Notes under the pieces: generated by a model
The model's database searches: none
The model's input: the letters and a program-made list of their open reading frames with translations, nothing else
What the model was told of the DNA's origin: nothing
Translations under genes and position numbers: made by a program
In this document: positions 29,390 through 38,992 of the stretch, one piece after another
Numbering within the stretch: position 1 is the first letter of the stretch
How the letters are laid out: the number at the start of each line of letters is the position of its first letter
DNA from: Coprococcus phoceensis
GTDB lineage: Bacteria > Bacillota > Clostridia > Lachnospirales > Lachnospiraceae
DNA length: 64,000 nt
Direction: 5' to 3'
Assembly (NCBI RefSeq): GCF_900104635.1
Contig: NZ_FNWC01000007.1
Coordinates: forward strand, 1-64,000

Positions 29390-29418
29390 TTGTGCGAAAA
29401 TTTTATTCATAGTATAAT
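29390..29418 (+). promoter_or_regulatory. Candidate promoter for the M18 aminopeptidase
   Basis: TTGTGC and TATAAT with a 17-bp spacer, about 110 bases before the ATG, giving a leader of roughly 100 nt. Confidence 0.5.
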
Positions 29419-29527
29419 ACTACGCAAAAATTTTCCTGTCAAGAAAATATAGAATGTTTGCGTTATAAACAGTGTGTAAATAAAATAAAAAAAATAAAAA
29501 ATTGTAAAAATGACTGGAGGGTTCACA

Positions 29528-30925
29528 ATGGGAAAACAGAGTGTATGGAAGTCGTATGATCAGAAGGAGCTTAAGGAAGTTAATGCGGTTTGTGAGCGAT
29601 ATAAAACATGTCTGGATGCAGGAAAGACAGAGCGTGAATGTGTGGCATTGGCGGTTGAGATGGCCAAGGAGGCCGGATACAAAGATTTGAATGCCTATAT
29701 TGCCGAGGATAAACAGCTGAAAACAGGTGATAAAGTGTATGCGGTCTGGATGCATAAGATGGTCGCATTATTTCAAATCGGGGAAGAGCCGATTTCCAAT
29801 GGAATGAATATTCTTGGAGCACATATTGACTCACCACGTTTGGATGTAAAACAGAATCCGCTGTATGAAGCGGATGGATTTGCCTATCTGGACACACACT
29901 ATTACGGTGGAATCAAAAAATACCAGTGGGTTGCACAGCCGCTTGCTCTACATGGTGTAGCTGTACTGAAAAGCGGAAAGACCGTTCCGATCTGCGTTGG
30001 GGAAAAAGAAGGAGATCCGGTATTTACGATTACGGATATTTTGATCCATCTTGCGGGCGAAAAAATGGAAAAGACTGCGGCAAAGGTTATTGAAGGTGAA
30101 AATATGGACCTTTTGATCGGAAATATGCCTTTGAGAGACTGTAAAGATTTGAAAGAAGAGGAAAAAGAGCTGGTGAAAGCGAATATTCTTTCTATTTTAA
30201 AACAGGAGTATGGGATTGAAGAGGATGATTTTCAGTCAGCAGAACTTGAAATTGTGCCAGCCGGTAAAGCAAGAGACCTTGGTTTTGACCGCAGTATGAT
30301 TTTAGGGTATGGACAGGATGACAGAATCTGTGCATTTACATCCCTTTTTGCGATGCTGGAGGCAGAAAATCTGAAAAAGACAGGAGTGTGTCTTCTTGTG
30401 GACAAGGAAGAAATCGGCAGTGTAGGTGCGACAGGAATGCAGTCACATTTCTTTGAAAATACAGTTGCTGAGTTAATTGCGCTGACAGAAGGGGAATCTG
30501 AATTGAAAGTAAGACGAGCGCTTGCGCGTTCCAGAATGCTTTCCTCAGATGTAAGCGCAGCGTATGATCCTCTGTATGCAGAGCATTATGAAAAACGAAA
30601 TTCCGGATTCTTTGGCAGAGGAATTTCTATGAATAAGTTTACTGGTGTCAGAGGAAAAAGCGGTTCTAATGATGCGAATGCAGAATATATTGCAGTTTTA
30701 AGAAAAATCTTTGACGATGCAAATGTGGCATATCAGTTCGATGAGCTTGGAAAGGTGGATGCCGGAGGCGGCGGTACAATTGCTTATATCATGGCAAATT
30801 ACGGAATGGAAGTGATTGACAGCGGAATTGCGCTTCTTTGTATGCATGCACCTTATGAGGTGAGTAGCAAAGCAGATATCTACGAAGCCGTAAAGGGATA
30901 TCGTGCGTTTTTGGCGAACGCATAG
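29528..30925 (+). CDS. M18 family aminopeptidase
   Basis: Cytoplasmic metallo-aminopeptidase releasing N-terminal (often acidic) residues. The 465-residue product carries the di-zinc motifs GAHIDSPRLDVKQNPLYE, VDKEEIGSVGATGMQS (catalytic Glu pair) and MHAPYEVSSKADIYEA near the C-terminus. An in-between segment GKVDAGGGGTIAYIMAN is typical. Length fits bacterial ApeA-type enzymes. ATG 29528 follows GGAGGG; an upstream in-frame start at 29510 overlaps the site. It is followed at once by a permease gene, suggesting peptide/amino-acid use. Confidence 0.9.
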   Translation: MGKQSVWKSYDQKELKEVNAVCERYKTCLDAGKTERECVALAVEMAKEAGYKDLNAYIAEDKQLKTGDKVYAVWMHKMVALFQIGEEPISNGMNILGAHIDSPRLDVKQNPLYEADGFAYLDTHYYGGIKKYQWVAQPLALHGVAVLKSGKTVPICVGEKEGDPVFTITDILIHLAGEKMEKTAAKVIEGENMDLLIGNMPLRDCKDLKEEEKELVKANILSILKQEYGIEEDDFQSAELEIVPAGKARDLGFDRSMILGYGQDDRICAFTSLFAMLEAENLKKTGVCLLVDKEEIGSVGATGMQSHFFENTVAELIALTEGESELKVRRALARSRMLSSDVSAAYDPLYAEHYEKRNSGFFGRGISMNKFTGVRGKSGSNDANAEYIAVLRKIFDDANVAYQFDELGKVDAGGGGTIAYIMANYGMEVIDSGIALLCMHAPYEVSSKADIYEAVKGYRAFLANA

Positions 30926-30969
30926 AGTACAGGAGGAGAAAGAATGGCAGAAAAAACAAAAAACTAACA

Positions 30970-32427
30970 ATGGGAGCATTGATTCTAATGATCTTTACAT
31001 CGGTGTATGGGTTTAACAATATGCCTAGATCATTTTATCTGATGGGATATGGAGCGATTCCGTTTTTCCTGTTATCAGCAGTAGTTTTCTTTGTCCCATT
31101 TGCGTTTATGGTTGCAGAGTATGGCTCGGCTTTTAAAGATGAAAAGGGTGGTATTTTTTCATGGATGCAAATCTGTGTCGGAAAAAAATATGCGTTCGTG
31201 GCAACATTCATGTGGTATACATCTTATGTAATCTGGCTCGTTAATATTGCATCAGGTATCATGGTGCCGCTTTCCAATGCGATTTTTGGGAAAGATACGA
31301 CAGCAGATTGGACATTGTTTGGATTGAAATCAACACAGACACTTGGGATTCTCGGTGTAGTCTTTATCATTGCAGTTACATTTTTTGGAAGCAAAGGATT
31401 GAAAAATATCCAGAAAGTAGCATCAATCGGCGGAATTGCATGTATGTTTTTAAATGTGATGCTGATTGGAGGTGCACTTTTGGTATTGATTGGAAATAAA
31501 GGTGAACTGGCACAGCCGATTACATCGGTGGCATCATTTGTGGATTCTCCGAATCCAGAGTATGCGGGAAGTATTGCCATGCTGGCGTTCCTTGTATATG
31601 CGTTGTTTGCATATGGTGGAACAGAGGCTGTCGGAGGTCTTGTAGATGAGACTGAAAATCCGGAAAAGAACTTTGGAAAAGGTCTTACAATAGCAGCTAT
31701 TATTGTTGCAGTGGGATATTCAATCGGAATTTTTTGTGTGGGAATCTTTACAAACTGGAGCGATACACTTTCCGCAGCAACTGTGCATAAGGGAAATGCA
31801 TCTTATGTGATTATGAACAATCTTGGATACCAGATTGGAGCTGTATTTGGAGCAAGTCAGGGAGTCTGTGTACAGATGGGCAACTGGGCTGCAAGAATTA
31901 TGGGGATCTCAATGCTGCTGTCTTTGTCAGGCGCAGTATTTACGTTAAGCTATTCTCCTTTGAAACAGCTGATTGAAGGAAGTCCGAAAGGATTACTGCC
32001 GGAAAGATTCTGTAAAATGGAAGATGGAATGCCGAAATTTGCGTTGAAGATTCAGGCGGTTGTAGTTGTGGTATTTATTCTGTTAATCGCTATGGGTGGA
32101 GATACGATGACACAATTTTTCAACATTCTTGTATCAATGACAAACGTTGCGATGACACTTCCATATATGTTTATTTCAGCAGCGTTTATCAGATTTAAGA
32201 AAAATAAAAATATTCATAAACCGTTTGTGATCTTCAAAAATGATACGGTAGCAATCGTCTTTACAGTACTGGTAACAGTGACTGTTGGGTTTGCAAACTT
32301 CTTTACAATCATCCAGCCGGCGATGGCGGGAGATGTTGCGACAACTGTTTGGAGTATCGTAGGACCGGTGCTGTTCACTGTAGTAGCATTAGTATTGCAC
32401 AGCAGATATGAGAAAAAAATGAAATAA
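30970..32427 (+). CDS. yjeM: YjeM-type APC amino-acid permease, 5' end frameshifted
   Basis: A 12-helix permease of the APC superfamily, closest by eye to E. coli YjeM and glutamate/GABA antiporters: GALILMIFTSVYGFNN, YGAIPFF, EKGGIFSWM, AYGGTEAVGGLVDETENPEKNF and SYSPLKQLIEGSPKGLLPE. The frame opens at ATG 30970, right at the first helix and without its own ribosome site. An upstream ATG at 30944 with a strong AGGAGGAG encodes MAEKTKN and then stops. One extra A in the A-run would give MAEKTKKLTM fused in frame, matching the expected N-terminus. So the gene is either frameshifted, misassembled, or read by slippage or reinitiation. Confidence 0.85.
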   Translation: MGALILMIFTSVYGFNNMPRSFYLMGYGAIPFFLLSAVVFFVPFAFMVAEYGSAFKDEKGGIFSWMQICVGKKYAFVATFMWYTSYVIWLVNIASGIMVPLSNAIFGKDTTADWTLFGLKSTQTLGILGVVFIIAVTFFGSKGLKNIQKVASIGGIACMFLNVMLIGGALLVLIGNKGELAQPITSVASFVDSPNPEYAGSIAMLAFLVYALFAYGGTEAVGGLVDETENPEKNFGKGLTIAAIIVAVGYSIGIFCVGIFTNWSDTLSAATVHKGNASYVIMNNLGYQIGAVFGASQGVCVQMGNWAARIMGISMLLSLSGAVFTLSYSPLKQLIEGSPKGLLPERFCKMEDGMPKFALKIQAVVVVVFILLIAMGGDTMTQFFNILVSMTNVAMTLPYMFISAAFIRFKKNKNIHKPFVIFKNDTVAIVFTVLVTVTVGFANFFTIIQPAMAGDVATTVWSIVGPVLFTVVALVLHSRYEKKMK

Positions 32428-32445
32428 AAGAAATATCAGGTTTAC

Positions 32446-32493
32446 AAATCACCACTTTTTAGATAAATTAGAAGGAAAGTGGTGATTTTTTTA
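32446..32493 (+). terminator. Terminator after the permease gene
   Basis: AAATCACCACTTT pairs with AAAGTGGTGATTT and is followed by TTTT. Confidence 0.85.
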
Positions 32494-32528
32494 TTGCATA
32501 CTAAGGAAATTAAGAAAGGTGGGGGAAT

Positions 32529-33302
32529 ATGATAGAGATAAAAAATCTGACAAAAGTGTATAAACTGAACAAAAAGCAGATGAAAGAATCCAAAACAAAG
32601 AGCAATCGAAAGGTAGCGGTAGATCATTTGAGCCTAAATGCGCACAAAGGGGAAATATATGGTCTATTGGGTCCGAACGGTGCAGGGAAGACGACGACAC
32701 TTCGCTGCATTGCAACGATTATTAAGCCAACAGAAGGTGAGGTTAAGGTTGCAGGGCATGATGTGGTGACAGAGGCGGAGCAGGTGCGTAAAAGCATCGG
32801 TTTCCTGACAAGTGACATTAAGCTTGATCCACAGTTTACACCCGACTATATGTTTGAATTTTTTGGAAGGCTTCACGGTGTGTCAAAAGAGGTTTTAAAA
32901 GAACGAAAAGAACAATTATTTGAGTATTTTGGTATTAAGGATTTTGCGCATAAACAGATCAAAGAACTGTCGACCGGAATGAAACAAAAGGCGGCAATTG
33001 CGGTAAGTCTTGTACATGATCCGGAAATCGTGATTTTTGATGAACCGACAAATGGTCTTGATATCGTGACTGCAAGAGGTGTGACAGATTACCTGAAAAA
33101 ATTGCGTGAAGAGGGAAAGCTTGTTATTGTCTCCACGCACATTATGTCGGAGGCAGAAAAGCTTTGTGACCGGATTGGAGTGATCATTGATGGTCAGAAG
33201 GTAAGTGAAGGTACATTGCAGGAAATACTGGATAGTACAGGGACGAAAGATTTGGAGGATGCATTTTTCGAGTTGTACAGAAGCAGAAAGGGGGAGGCGT
33301 AG
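32529..33302 (+). CDS. natA: ABC transporter ATPase, NatA-like
   Basis: A 257-residue ATPase with Walker A GPNGAGKTTTLR, signature LSTGMKQKAAIAVSL, Walker B IVIFDEPTNGLD and switch STHIMSEAEKL. The short insert after the first strands (KLNKKQMKESKTKSNRK) is typical of NatA proteins. With the membrane partner directly adjoining, it probably forms a NatAB-type exporter (Na+ efflux in Bacillus). The ion specificity is by similarity only. AGAAAGGTGGGGG precedes the ATG. Confidence 0.85.
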   Translation: MIEIKNLTKVYKLNKKQMKESKTKSNRKVAVDHLSLNAHKGEIYGLLGPNGAGKTTTLRCIATIIKPTEGEVKVAGHDVVTEAEQVRKSIGFLTSDIKLDPQFTPDYMFEFFGRLHGVSKEVLKERKEQLFEYFGIKDFAHKQIKELSTGMKQKAAIAVSLVHDPEIVIFDEPTNGLDIVTARGVTDYLKKLREEGKLVIVSTHIMSEAEKLCDRIGVIIDGQKVSEGTLQEILDSTGTKDLEDAFFELYRSRKGEA

Positions 33303-34517
33303 ATGAAGAGCATCAAAGAAATCTTCAATAAAGAGATGGTACGTGTTTTCAAGGATAAAAAAATGGTCTTTTCGGTATTTTTTCTGCCGGTTATTATCAT
33401 GATTGGAATTATGTATCTGATGAGTCAGATGATTACAGGGATGGAGGATGACATCACAAAACACAAGCCGATTGTCTATGTTCAAAATGAACAGGAAAGT
33501 TTTGAAAAATTTTTAGAGAGTATCCATGCGGATTATAAGATACATGCGATTTCCGAAAGTGAGAGGGCAGATGTGGAGACGAAGATTCGGGATGGAGAAG
33601 CCGATCTTTTGATTGAGTTTCCAAAGAATATGGATGAGATGATTCAAGATTACAAGGAGGGAGATCCGGCTCCACAGATCAAGACCTATTACAATCCGTC
33701 GGAAGAATATTCTAATGCGGCATATAAAGAGATCTCTTTGGAAGTACTTGAGGCGTACCGTCAGACGCTGCTGACAGAGCGTGTGGGAGATTTAGAGCAG
33801 ATTGCAGTGTTTACAGTGAATTCTGACAACGATAAGATGGTCATTCAGGACGAGCAAAAGGCGAGTGGAAAGGCGCTTGGAATGATGCTCCCGTATTTTA
33901 TCACAATTCTTTTATTTGCAGGGGCAATGGGAATCGGAACGGATATGATTGCGGGTGAAAAAGAACGAGGAACAATGGCAAGCCTTCTTGTGGCGCCGAT
34001 CAAGAGAAGTTCGATCGTGCTCGGAAAAGTGTTTGCACTGATGGCGTTGTCTGGAATTTCTTCAGTAATTTACGTGGGAGCGATGGTGGCATTTATGCCA
34101 TTGATGTCCAAGTCGATGCTTGGAACATCAGGTGAGAATTTGAATATCAGTTTGAATGCAAACCAGATTGCAATGCTTGCAGTCCTGCTTATTGGAGTTG
34201 CGTTTTTATATTCTACGATGATTGCACTTACTTCGGTGTTTGCAAAGACAATCAAAGAGGCGACTACCTATGTAATGCCGCTCTATATGGTAGTGCTTGT
34301 TCTAGGTTTGATGACGATGTTCACTACAGGAAACACAGATGGAAAGATGTACTATATTCCGGTTTATAATATTTCTTTGGTTTTAAAAGGAATCTTAAGT
34401 CATGAGGTGACAATGGCACAGTATGGGGTGACGGTGGCGATGACATTTGCAATCGGTTTCCTGCTTGTGGGTATTATTGTAAAAGCATTTGAAAGTGAAA
34501 AAGTGATGGCAGCATAG
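33303..34517 (+). CDS. natB: ABC transporter permease, NatB-like
   Basis: A 404-residue ABC-2 permease starting directly after the ATPase stop codon, with its ribosome site GGGGGAGG inside that gene. One N-terminal helix (VFSVFFLPVIIMIGIMYLMS) is followed by an extracellular domain of about 150 residues. Then five to six helices begin with ALGMMLPYFITILLFAGAMG and the EKERGTMASLLVAPIKRS loop typical of NatB/YhaP. Together with the ATPase it makes a complete exporter. Confidence 0.85.
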   Translation: MKSIKEIFNKEMVRVFKDKKMVFSVFFLPVIIMIGIMYLMSQMITGMEDDITKHKPIVYVQNEQESFEKFLESIHADYKIHAISESERADVETKIRDGEADLLIEFPKNMDEMIQDYKEGDPAPQIKTYYNPSEEYSNAAYKEISLEVLEAYRQTLLTERVGDLEQIAVFTVNSDNDKMVIQDEQKASGKALGMMLPYFITILLFAGAMGIGTDMIAGEKERGTMASLLVAPIKRSSIVLGKVFALMALSGISSVIYVGAMVAFMPLMSKSMLGTSGENLNISLNANQIAMLAVLLIGVAFLYSTMIALTSVFAKTIKEATTYVMPLYMVVLVLGLMTMFTTGNTDGKMYYIPVYNISLVLKGILSHEVTMAQYGVTVAMTFAIGFLLVGIIVKAFESEKVMAA

Positions 34518-34562
34518 AGGAAAGCGGCATATACTGAATAATAAATGAGTCAGGGAAAAAAG

Positions 34563-34823
34563 ATGCGGTTGTGTGAATTGAGACAGAAAGAAGTGATTAA
34601 TCTTTGTGACTGCAGGCGGCTTGGGTGTGTGGTGGATCTGGTATTTGATCTATGCAAAGGATGTGTTGAGGCGATCGTTGTACCGGGGCAGGCGAAGATG
34701 CATGGGCTGTTTGGATGCGATTCGGAATATGTGATTCCATTTGAATGTATCAAAAAAGTAGGTCCGGATATTATCATGGTAGAAATATGTGAAGAAAAAT
34801 GTCTGAAAACTTGCAAAGACTAA
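34563..34823 (+). CDS. ymxH: YlmC/YmxH family PRC-barrel sporulation protein
   Basis: An 86-residue PRC-barrel protein (MRLCELRQKEVINLCDCRRLG, VIPFECIKKVGPDIIMVEI). The YlmC/YmxH family is widespread in endospore formers. Its role is not well defined. Unlike many relatives it has nine Cys. ATG 34563 with AGGGA upstream matches the conserved start; ATG 34545 is an alternative. It sits just before nrdR. Confidence 0.82.
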   Translation: MRLCELRQKEVINLCDCRRLGCVVDLVFDLCKGCVEAIVVPGQAKMHGLFGCDSEYVIPFECIKKVGPDIIMVEICEEKCLKTCKD

Positions 34824-34874
34824 CTATTATCTGCTAAAATGACGATATGAGAAAATCCTGAGGAGGAACAGAAT

Positions 34875-35327
34875 ATGAAGTGTCCATATTGCAGTAATCC
34901 AGATACGAAAGTAATTGATTCCAGACCGGCAGAAGACGGGAATTCGATTCGAAGAAGAAGAGCCTGTGATGAGTGCGGGAAAAGATTTACTACATATGAG
35001 AAGGTTGAGACGATTCCTTTGATTATCATAAAAAAAGATAATAATAGAGAGCAGTATGATCGGGCAAAAATTGAGGCCGGCATTTTGCGGGCGTGCTATA
35101 AAAGACCGGTGTCTGCAGAGGCGATTCAAAGGACGATCGAAGCTATTGAGACGGAGATTTTTAAGCGGGAAGAAAAAGAGATTTCCAGCAATCTGATTGG
35201 AGAGATTGTGATGGAAAAGCTTAAGAATTTAGATCCGGTTGCCTATGTGCGGTTTGCGTCGGTGTATAGAGAGTTCAAGGACGTGAATACATTTGTGGCA
35301 GAATTGAAGAAAATTCTGGATAAATAA
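34875..35327 (+). CDS. nrdR: Transcriptional repressor NrdR
   Basis: A 150-residue regulator of ribonucleotide reductase genes. A zinc ribbon (CPYC near the start and CDEC about residue 34) precedes an ATP-cone domain (FTTYEKVETIPLIIIKKDN ... YDRAKIEAGILRACYKRPV), which binds dATP/ATP. GGAGGAACAG precedes the ATG. Length and motifs match the family exactly. No nrd structural gene is in the window. Confidence 0.95.
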   Translation: MKCPYCSNPDTKVIDSRPAEDGNSIRRRRACDECGKRFTTYEKVETIPLIIIKKDNNREQYDRAKIEAGILRACYKRPVSAEAIQRTIEAIETEIFKREEKEISSNLIGEIVMEKLKNLDPVAYVRFASVYREFKDVNTFVAELKKILDK

Positions 35328-35341
35328 AACACACTTGATAC

Positions 35342-35371
35342 GAGAGTTCCGGAAACGGAACTCTCTATTTT
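35342..35371 (+). terminator. Terminator after nrdR
   Basis: GAGAGTTCCG-GAAA-CGGAACTCTC: a perfect 10-bp stem with a GNRA tetraloop followed by TATTTT. Confidence 0.8.
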
Positions 35372-35391
35372 GAGTAAAGGGAGCAGTATAG

Positions 35392-36141
35392 ATGAGAAAT
35401 TATAAAATGATAATTGCATATGATGGTTCAAGATACAAAGGATGGCAGAGACAAAATTTGACCAATCTGACGATTCAGACAATTTTAGAACGTACGGTGG
35501 AGCAGATCGTTGGTTATCCGGTCGAAATCGATGGCTCCGGAAGAACGGATGCGGGTGTTCATGCAAATGGCCAGGTGGCAAACATGAAAGTGTCGGGGCT
35601 TTTAGATGAGAGTTTTGTGGGAGAACTGAACTGTCTTTTGCCGGAGGATATCTGTGTGAAAGAAATGGAGCTTGTTCCTGGAAGTTTTCACAGCCGCTAC
35701 AGTGCAAAGGCGAAAAAGTATAAGTATTGTATCGATACACGAAAGAAGCCGTGTGTTTTTACAAGAAGATATACATATCATTTTACGAAGGAACTACATC
35801 TGGATGATATGAAGAAAGCGGCAGAGTATCTGAAAGGAACACATGATTTTTCAGCATTTACGGATAATAAAGATGAGAAATCAAAAGTGAGGACAATCTA
35901 TGAGATTAAGATTGTAAAAAAATGGACAAGGCTGGAGTTTGAATTTTATGGAACCGGCTTTTTGTATCATATGGTGAGAATTCTGACAGGAACACTTTTG
36001 GAAGTAGGATGCGCAGAAAAGAGTATTGAAGATATAAAGATGGCTCTTGAACAGAAAGAACGAGAACTGACCGGCTTTTTAGCGCCGGCGAGAGGACTGT
36101 TTTTAGAAAAAGTATATTATCAGGAAGGAGAAGAAAGATGA
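35392..36141 (+). CDS. truA: tRNA pseudouridine synthase TruA
   Basis: Converts uridines 38-40 of tRNA anticodon stems to pseudouridine. The 249-residue protein has [14 protein letters not shown], the catalytic-Asp motif [30 protein letters not shown], and the C-terminal [17 protein letters not shown]. Its stop overlaps the next ATG by 4 bases (ATGA). Confidence 0.94.
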   Translation: MRNYKMIIAYDGSRYKGWQRQNLTNLTIQTILERTVEQIVGYPVEIDGSGRTDAGVHANGQVANMKVSGLLDESFVGELNCLLPEDICVKEMELVPGSFHSRYSAKAKKYKYCIDTRKKPCVFTRRYTYHFTKELHLDDMKKAAEYLKGTHDFSAFTDNKDEKSKVRTIYEIKIVKKWTRLEFEFYGTGFLYHMVRILTGTLLEVGCAEKSIEDIKMALEQKERELTGFLAPARGLFLEKVYYQEGEER

Positions 36142-36890
36142 AACTGATATCGTGGAACGTAAATGGAATTCGTGCGTGTGTGCAGAAAGGATTTTTAGAA
36201 TTTTTCCAGGAGGCGGATGCAGATATTTTCTGTATTCAGGAGAGTAAGATGCAGGCAGGACAGCTAGATTTGGAATTGGAAGGATACCATCAATATTGGA
36301 ATTATGCAGAGAAAAAAGGATATTCCGGGACGGCTGTGTTTACAAAAAAGGAACCATTGTCGGTACAATATGGCATCGGGATAGAGGAGCATGACAAAGA
36401 GGGGCGTGTTATTACACTGGAATTTGAGGAGTTTTATTTTGTGACCGTGTACACGCCAAATTCACAGAGTGAACTTGCAAGACTTTCATACCGCATACAG
36501 TGGGAGACGGATTTTCTTGCATATCTAAAAGGATTGGAACAGAAGAAACCGGTTATCTTTGCGGGGGATCTGAATGTGGCGTATGCGGAGATAGATTTGA
36601 AAAATCCAAAAACCAATCGGAAAAATGCCGGTTTTACAGACGAGGAACGTGCAAAATTCGGTGAAGTTTTAAAAGCCGGTTTTATCGACACATTCCGCTA
36701 TTTTTATCCGGAGATGGAAGGAATTTACTCTTGGTGGTCATATCGATTCAGTGCAAGAGCAAAGAACGCCGGCTGGAGAATCGACTATTTCTGTGTGTCA
36801 GAGAGTTTGAAAGACAGGCTTGCAGACGCAAAAATTTTAACTGATGTGATGGGATCGGACCACTGCCCGATTGAACTGGATCTAAAATAA
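36138..36890 (+). CDS. xth: Exodeoxyribonuclease III (AP endonuclease)
   Basis: Base-excision repair nuclease acting 3' to 5' and at abasic sites. The 250-residue protein shows [14 protein letters not shown], the metal Glu in [16 protein letters not shown], the catalytic GDLNVAY and the terminal [20 protein letters not shown] lies inside truA, and coupling with truA is likely. Confidence 0.93.
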   Translation: MKLISWNVNGIRACVQKGFLEFFQEADADIFCIQESKMQAGQLDLELEGYHQYWNYAEKKGYSGTAVFTKKEPLSVQYGIGIEEHDKEGRVITLEFEEFYFVTVYTPNSQSELARLSYRIQWETDFLAYLKGLEQKKPVIFAGDLNVAYAEIDLKNPKTNRKNAGFTDEERAKFGEVLKAGFIDTFRYFYPEMEGIYSWWSYRFSARAKNAGWRIDYFCVSESLKDRLADAKILTDVMGSDHCPIELDLK

Positions 36891-36904
36891 GGAGGAGATA
36901 TAAG

Positions 36905-37435
36905 ATGAGAATAGAGGCGGAACATACAGCGGCACTTGTCATTGACTATCAGGAAAAATTAGTGCCTGTCATGCACGAAAAGGAAAATTTGATCTGCCAA
37001 TCTGGCATTTTGCTCCGAGGGTTAAATGTGCTTGGGGTTCCGATGTTTCTTACACAGCAGTACACAAAAGGACTTGGAGAGACTGTTAATGAGATTACAA
37101 CGGCTGCGGGAACAGAAGAGTATGTGGAAAAGATTTCGTTTAGTGCATATGAAGGTGTAAAAGAAAAGATAAGAGACAAAAAATATATTATCATCTGCGG
37201 GATTGAGACACATATTTGTGTACTTCAGACGGTGATTGATCTGAAAGCAGCAGGATTTATTCCGGTCATTGTGGAGAATTGTGTTTCCAGCAGAAAAGAA
37301 AATGACAAAAAGATTGCATTGCAGCGGATGAAAGAGGAAGGCGCAATTATTACGACATACGAGTCAGTGCTTTTTGAACTGCTAAAAGAAGCGGGGACGG
37401 AAAAGAGTAAAAAGATACAGAGATTGATTAAATAG
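36905..37435 (+). CDS. Isochorismatase-family cysteine hydrolase
   Basis: A 176-residue hydrolase with the family triad: Asp in ALVIDYQEKL, Lys in VEKISFSAYE and Cys in CGIETHICVLQTV. A Val-Ile cis-peptide-type segment precedes the Cys. Relatives act on small amides such as nicotinamide, but this one is closer to the general ycaC/YecD-like group and its substrate is unknown. GGAGGAGAT precedes the ATG; it is the last gene of the truA unit. Confidence 0.87.
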   Translation: MRIEAEHTAALVIDYQEKLVPVMHEKENLICQSGILLRGLNVLGVPMFLTQQYTKGLGETVNEITTAAGTEEYVEKISFSAYEGVKEKIRDKKYIIICGIETHICVLQTVIDLKAAGFIPVIVENCVSSRKENDKKIALQRMKEEGAIITTYESVLFELLKEAGTEKSKKIQRLIK

Positions 37436-37447
37436 AGTGGACGATAG

Positions 37448-37495
37448 AATCCTTGTTTTATAAATCATTTTAGGTTTATAAAGCGAGGATTTTTT
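37448..37495 (+). terminator. Terminator after the isochorismatase-family gene
   Basis: AATCCTTG...TTTATAAA pairs with TTTATAAAGCGAGGATT with a small internal mismatch, followed by TTTTT. Confidence 0.8.
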
Positions 37496-37536
37496 AAATT
37501 ATAGAAAAATCAAATATATATATCAAAAAAACCAAT

Positions 37537-37565
37537 TTGTTTCTGACTTTTTACAATACTATAAT
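37537..37565 (+). promoter_or_regulatory. Candidate promoter of the symporter operon
   Basis: TTGTTT and TATAAT with a 17-bp spacer, 35 bases before the ATG. Confidence 0.6.
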
Positions 37566-37600
37566 AGGAATGTTGAGAAAAGAAAGAGGAGGTTTTAAAA

Positions 37601-38992
37601 ATGGATGCACTTTTAAGCGTAAATTGGATTGCCTTGCTTGTACTTATCATTGCCTTGCTTTTATTTAAAGTGTTGAACAAACTGGCATATAAAATTAATT
37701 GGACATTTGTCATTTTGATCAGTATGGTAATGGGAGCGGTGCTTGGAATCGTATTTGCGTCCGAGAACAATTCTTATATGACATGGCTTGCATTGATCGG
37801 CGATATTTATGTGAATTTGATTACGGCACTTGTCGCACCGGTGATTCTTGTTTCTGTCATTTCAGGATTGATTCAGTTAAACGATAAAGAAAAAATGAAA
37901 CGAATTGGAACAAAGTCTGTATTCTGGCTTTTGGTTTCATCGGCAATTGCGATTGTAGTTACAATTGTCTTTGGCATGGCAACACAGGTTGGAAAGGGAG
38001 CGCAAGCAGTGTTTGCCGACATTGCAGGAGTCTCCAGTACAACACTTGACGCATATAAGGAAATGGGGACATCTTTTGATAAGATCATTTTGAACTTGTT
38101 CCCGACAAATGTGTTTGGGGATCTGGCAGCAGACAATGTTGTGGCTATTATCATTATTGCAGTTGCAATTGCGGTTGCATATGTAAGTGTAGCATCAGAC
38201 GAAGGTGAAGATAAAGTGAAACCGTTTAAGAGTATCATTGAGGCGGTGAAGAAGATCATTTTCCGAATTCTTTCCTACGTCATTGATTTGACTCCATATG
38301 CAGTGCTATGTTTGACAGCAGTGTCTGCAAGCCAGCTGTTGAGTGATAAAGACGCTTTGGTACAATTGATTCTGCTTGTTGCGGTTGTCTATGTGGTATG
38401 CTTCGTACAGGCTTATGTTGTAAATGCGTTCATTCTGAAATTTGCAGGAAAAATAAGTCCGCTCAAATTCTTTAAAAAGACATTTGATGCACAGGCGACA
38501 GCATTTACGACACAGAGTAGTGTCGGCTCGCTTCCGATTACAATTGACCGTCTGATACATAAGGTTGGTGTAGATGAGGAGGTAGCGAACTTTACAGCGC
38601 CACTTGGAACAACAATTGGAATGGCGGGCTGTACGTGTATTTGGCCGATTTTGTTAGCTATGTTCTATCTAAATGCAACGGGGCAGAGTTGGAATATCAG
38701 TCAATACCTCATCATGTGCTTTATGTGCCTTGTACTTTCGATGGGAAGCGCCGGAATGCCGGGAATCGGAGTTGTGACAGCAGTATCACTGTTCAGTGCA
38801 GTAAATCTTCCGATTGCAGCAGTGGTACTTCTGACTCCGATCAATAACATTACAGATATGGCACGAACATTGACGAATGTCGTAGGAGCAAATGTGACAG
38901 CTGCTGTTGTTGCAAGAAAAACAGAACTTTTGGATGACGAAATTTTTCAGACAGAGGATGAAAAATTAGAGAAAAAGGGAGGACGGGCATAA
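37601..38992 (+). CDS. Glt/TcyP-type amino-acid:cation symporter
   Basis: A 463-residue DAACS-family importer with about eight membrane helices, the VISGLIQLNDKEKMKRIGTKS interhelical loop, the serine-rich hairpin QATAFTTQSSVGSLPITI, and the substrate-site segment SMGSAGMPGIGVVTAVSLF. Length and loop wording resemble the L-cystine importer TcyP. That is compatible with the thioredoxin-like lipoprotein encoded two genes on, but glutamate or dicarboxylate use is equally possible. GAGGAGG precedes the ATG. Its stop shares one base with the next start (TAATG). Confidence 0.83.
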   Translation: MDALLSVNWIALLVLIIALLLFKVLNKLAYKINWTFVILISMVMGAVLGIVFASENNSYMTWLALIGDIYVNLITALVAPVILVSVISGLIQLNDKEKMKRIGTKSVFWLLVSSAIAIVVTIVFGMATQVGKGAQAVFADIAGVSSTTLDAYKEMGTSFDKIILNLFPTNVFGDLAADNVVAIIIIAVAIAVAYVSVASDEGEDKVKPFKSIIEAVKKIIFRILSYVIDLTPYAVLCLTAVSASQLLSDKDALVQLILLVAVVYVVCFVQAYVVNAFILKFAGKISPLKFFKKTFDAQATAFTTQSSVGSLPITIDRLIHKVGVDEEVANFTAPLGTTIGMAGCTCIWPILLAMFYLNATGQSWNISQYLIMCFMCLVLSMGSAGMPGIGVVTAVSLFSAVNLPIAAVVLLTPINNITDMARTLTNVVGANVTAAVVARKTELLDDEIFQTEDEKLEKKGGRA

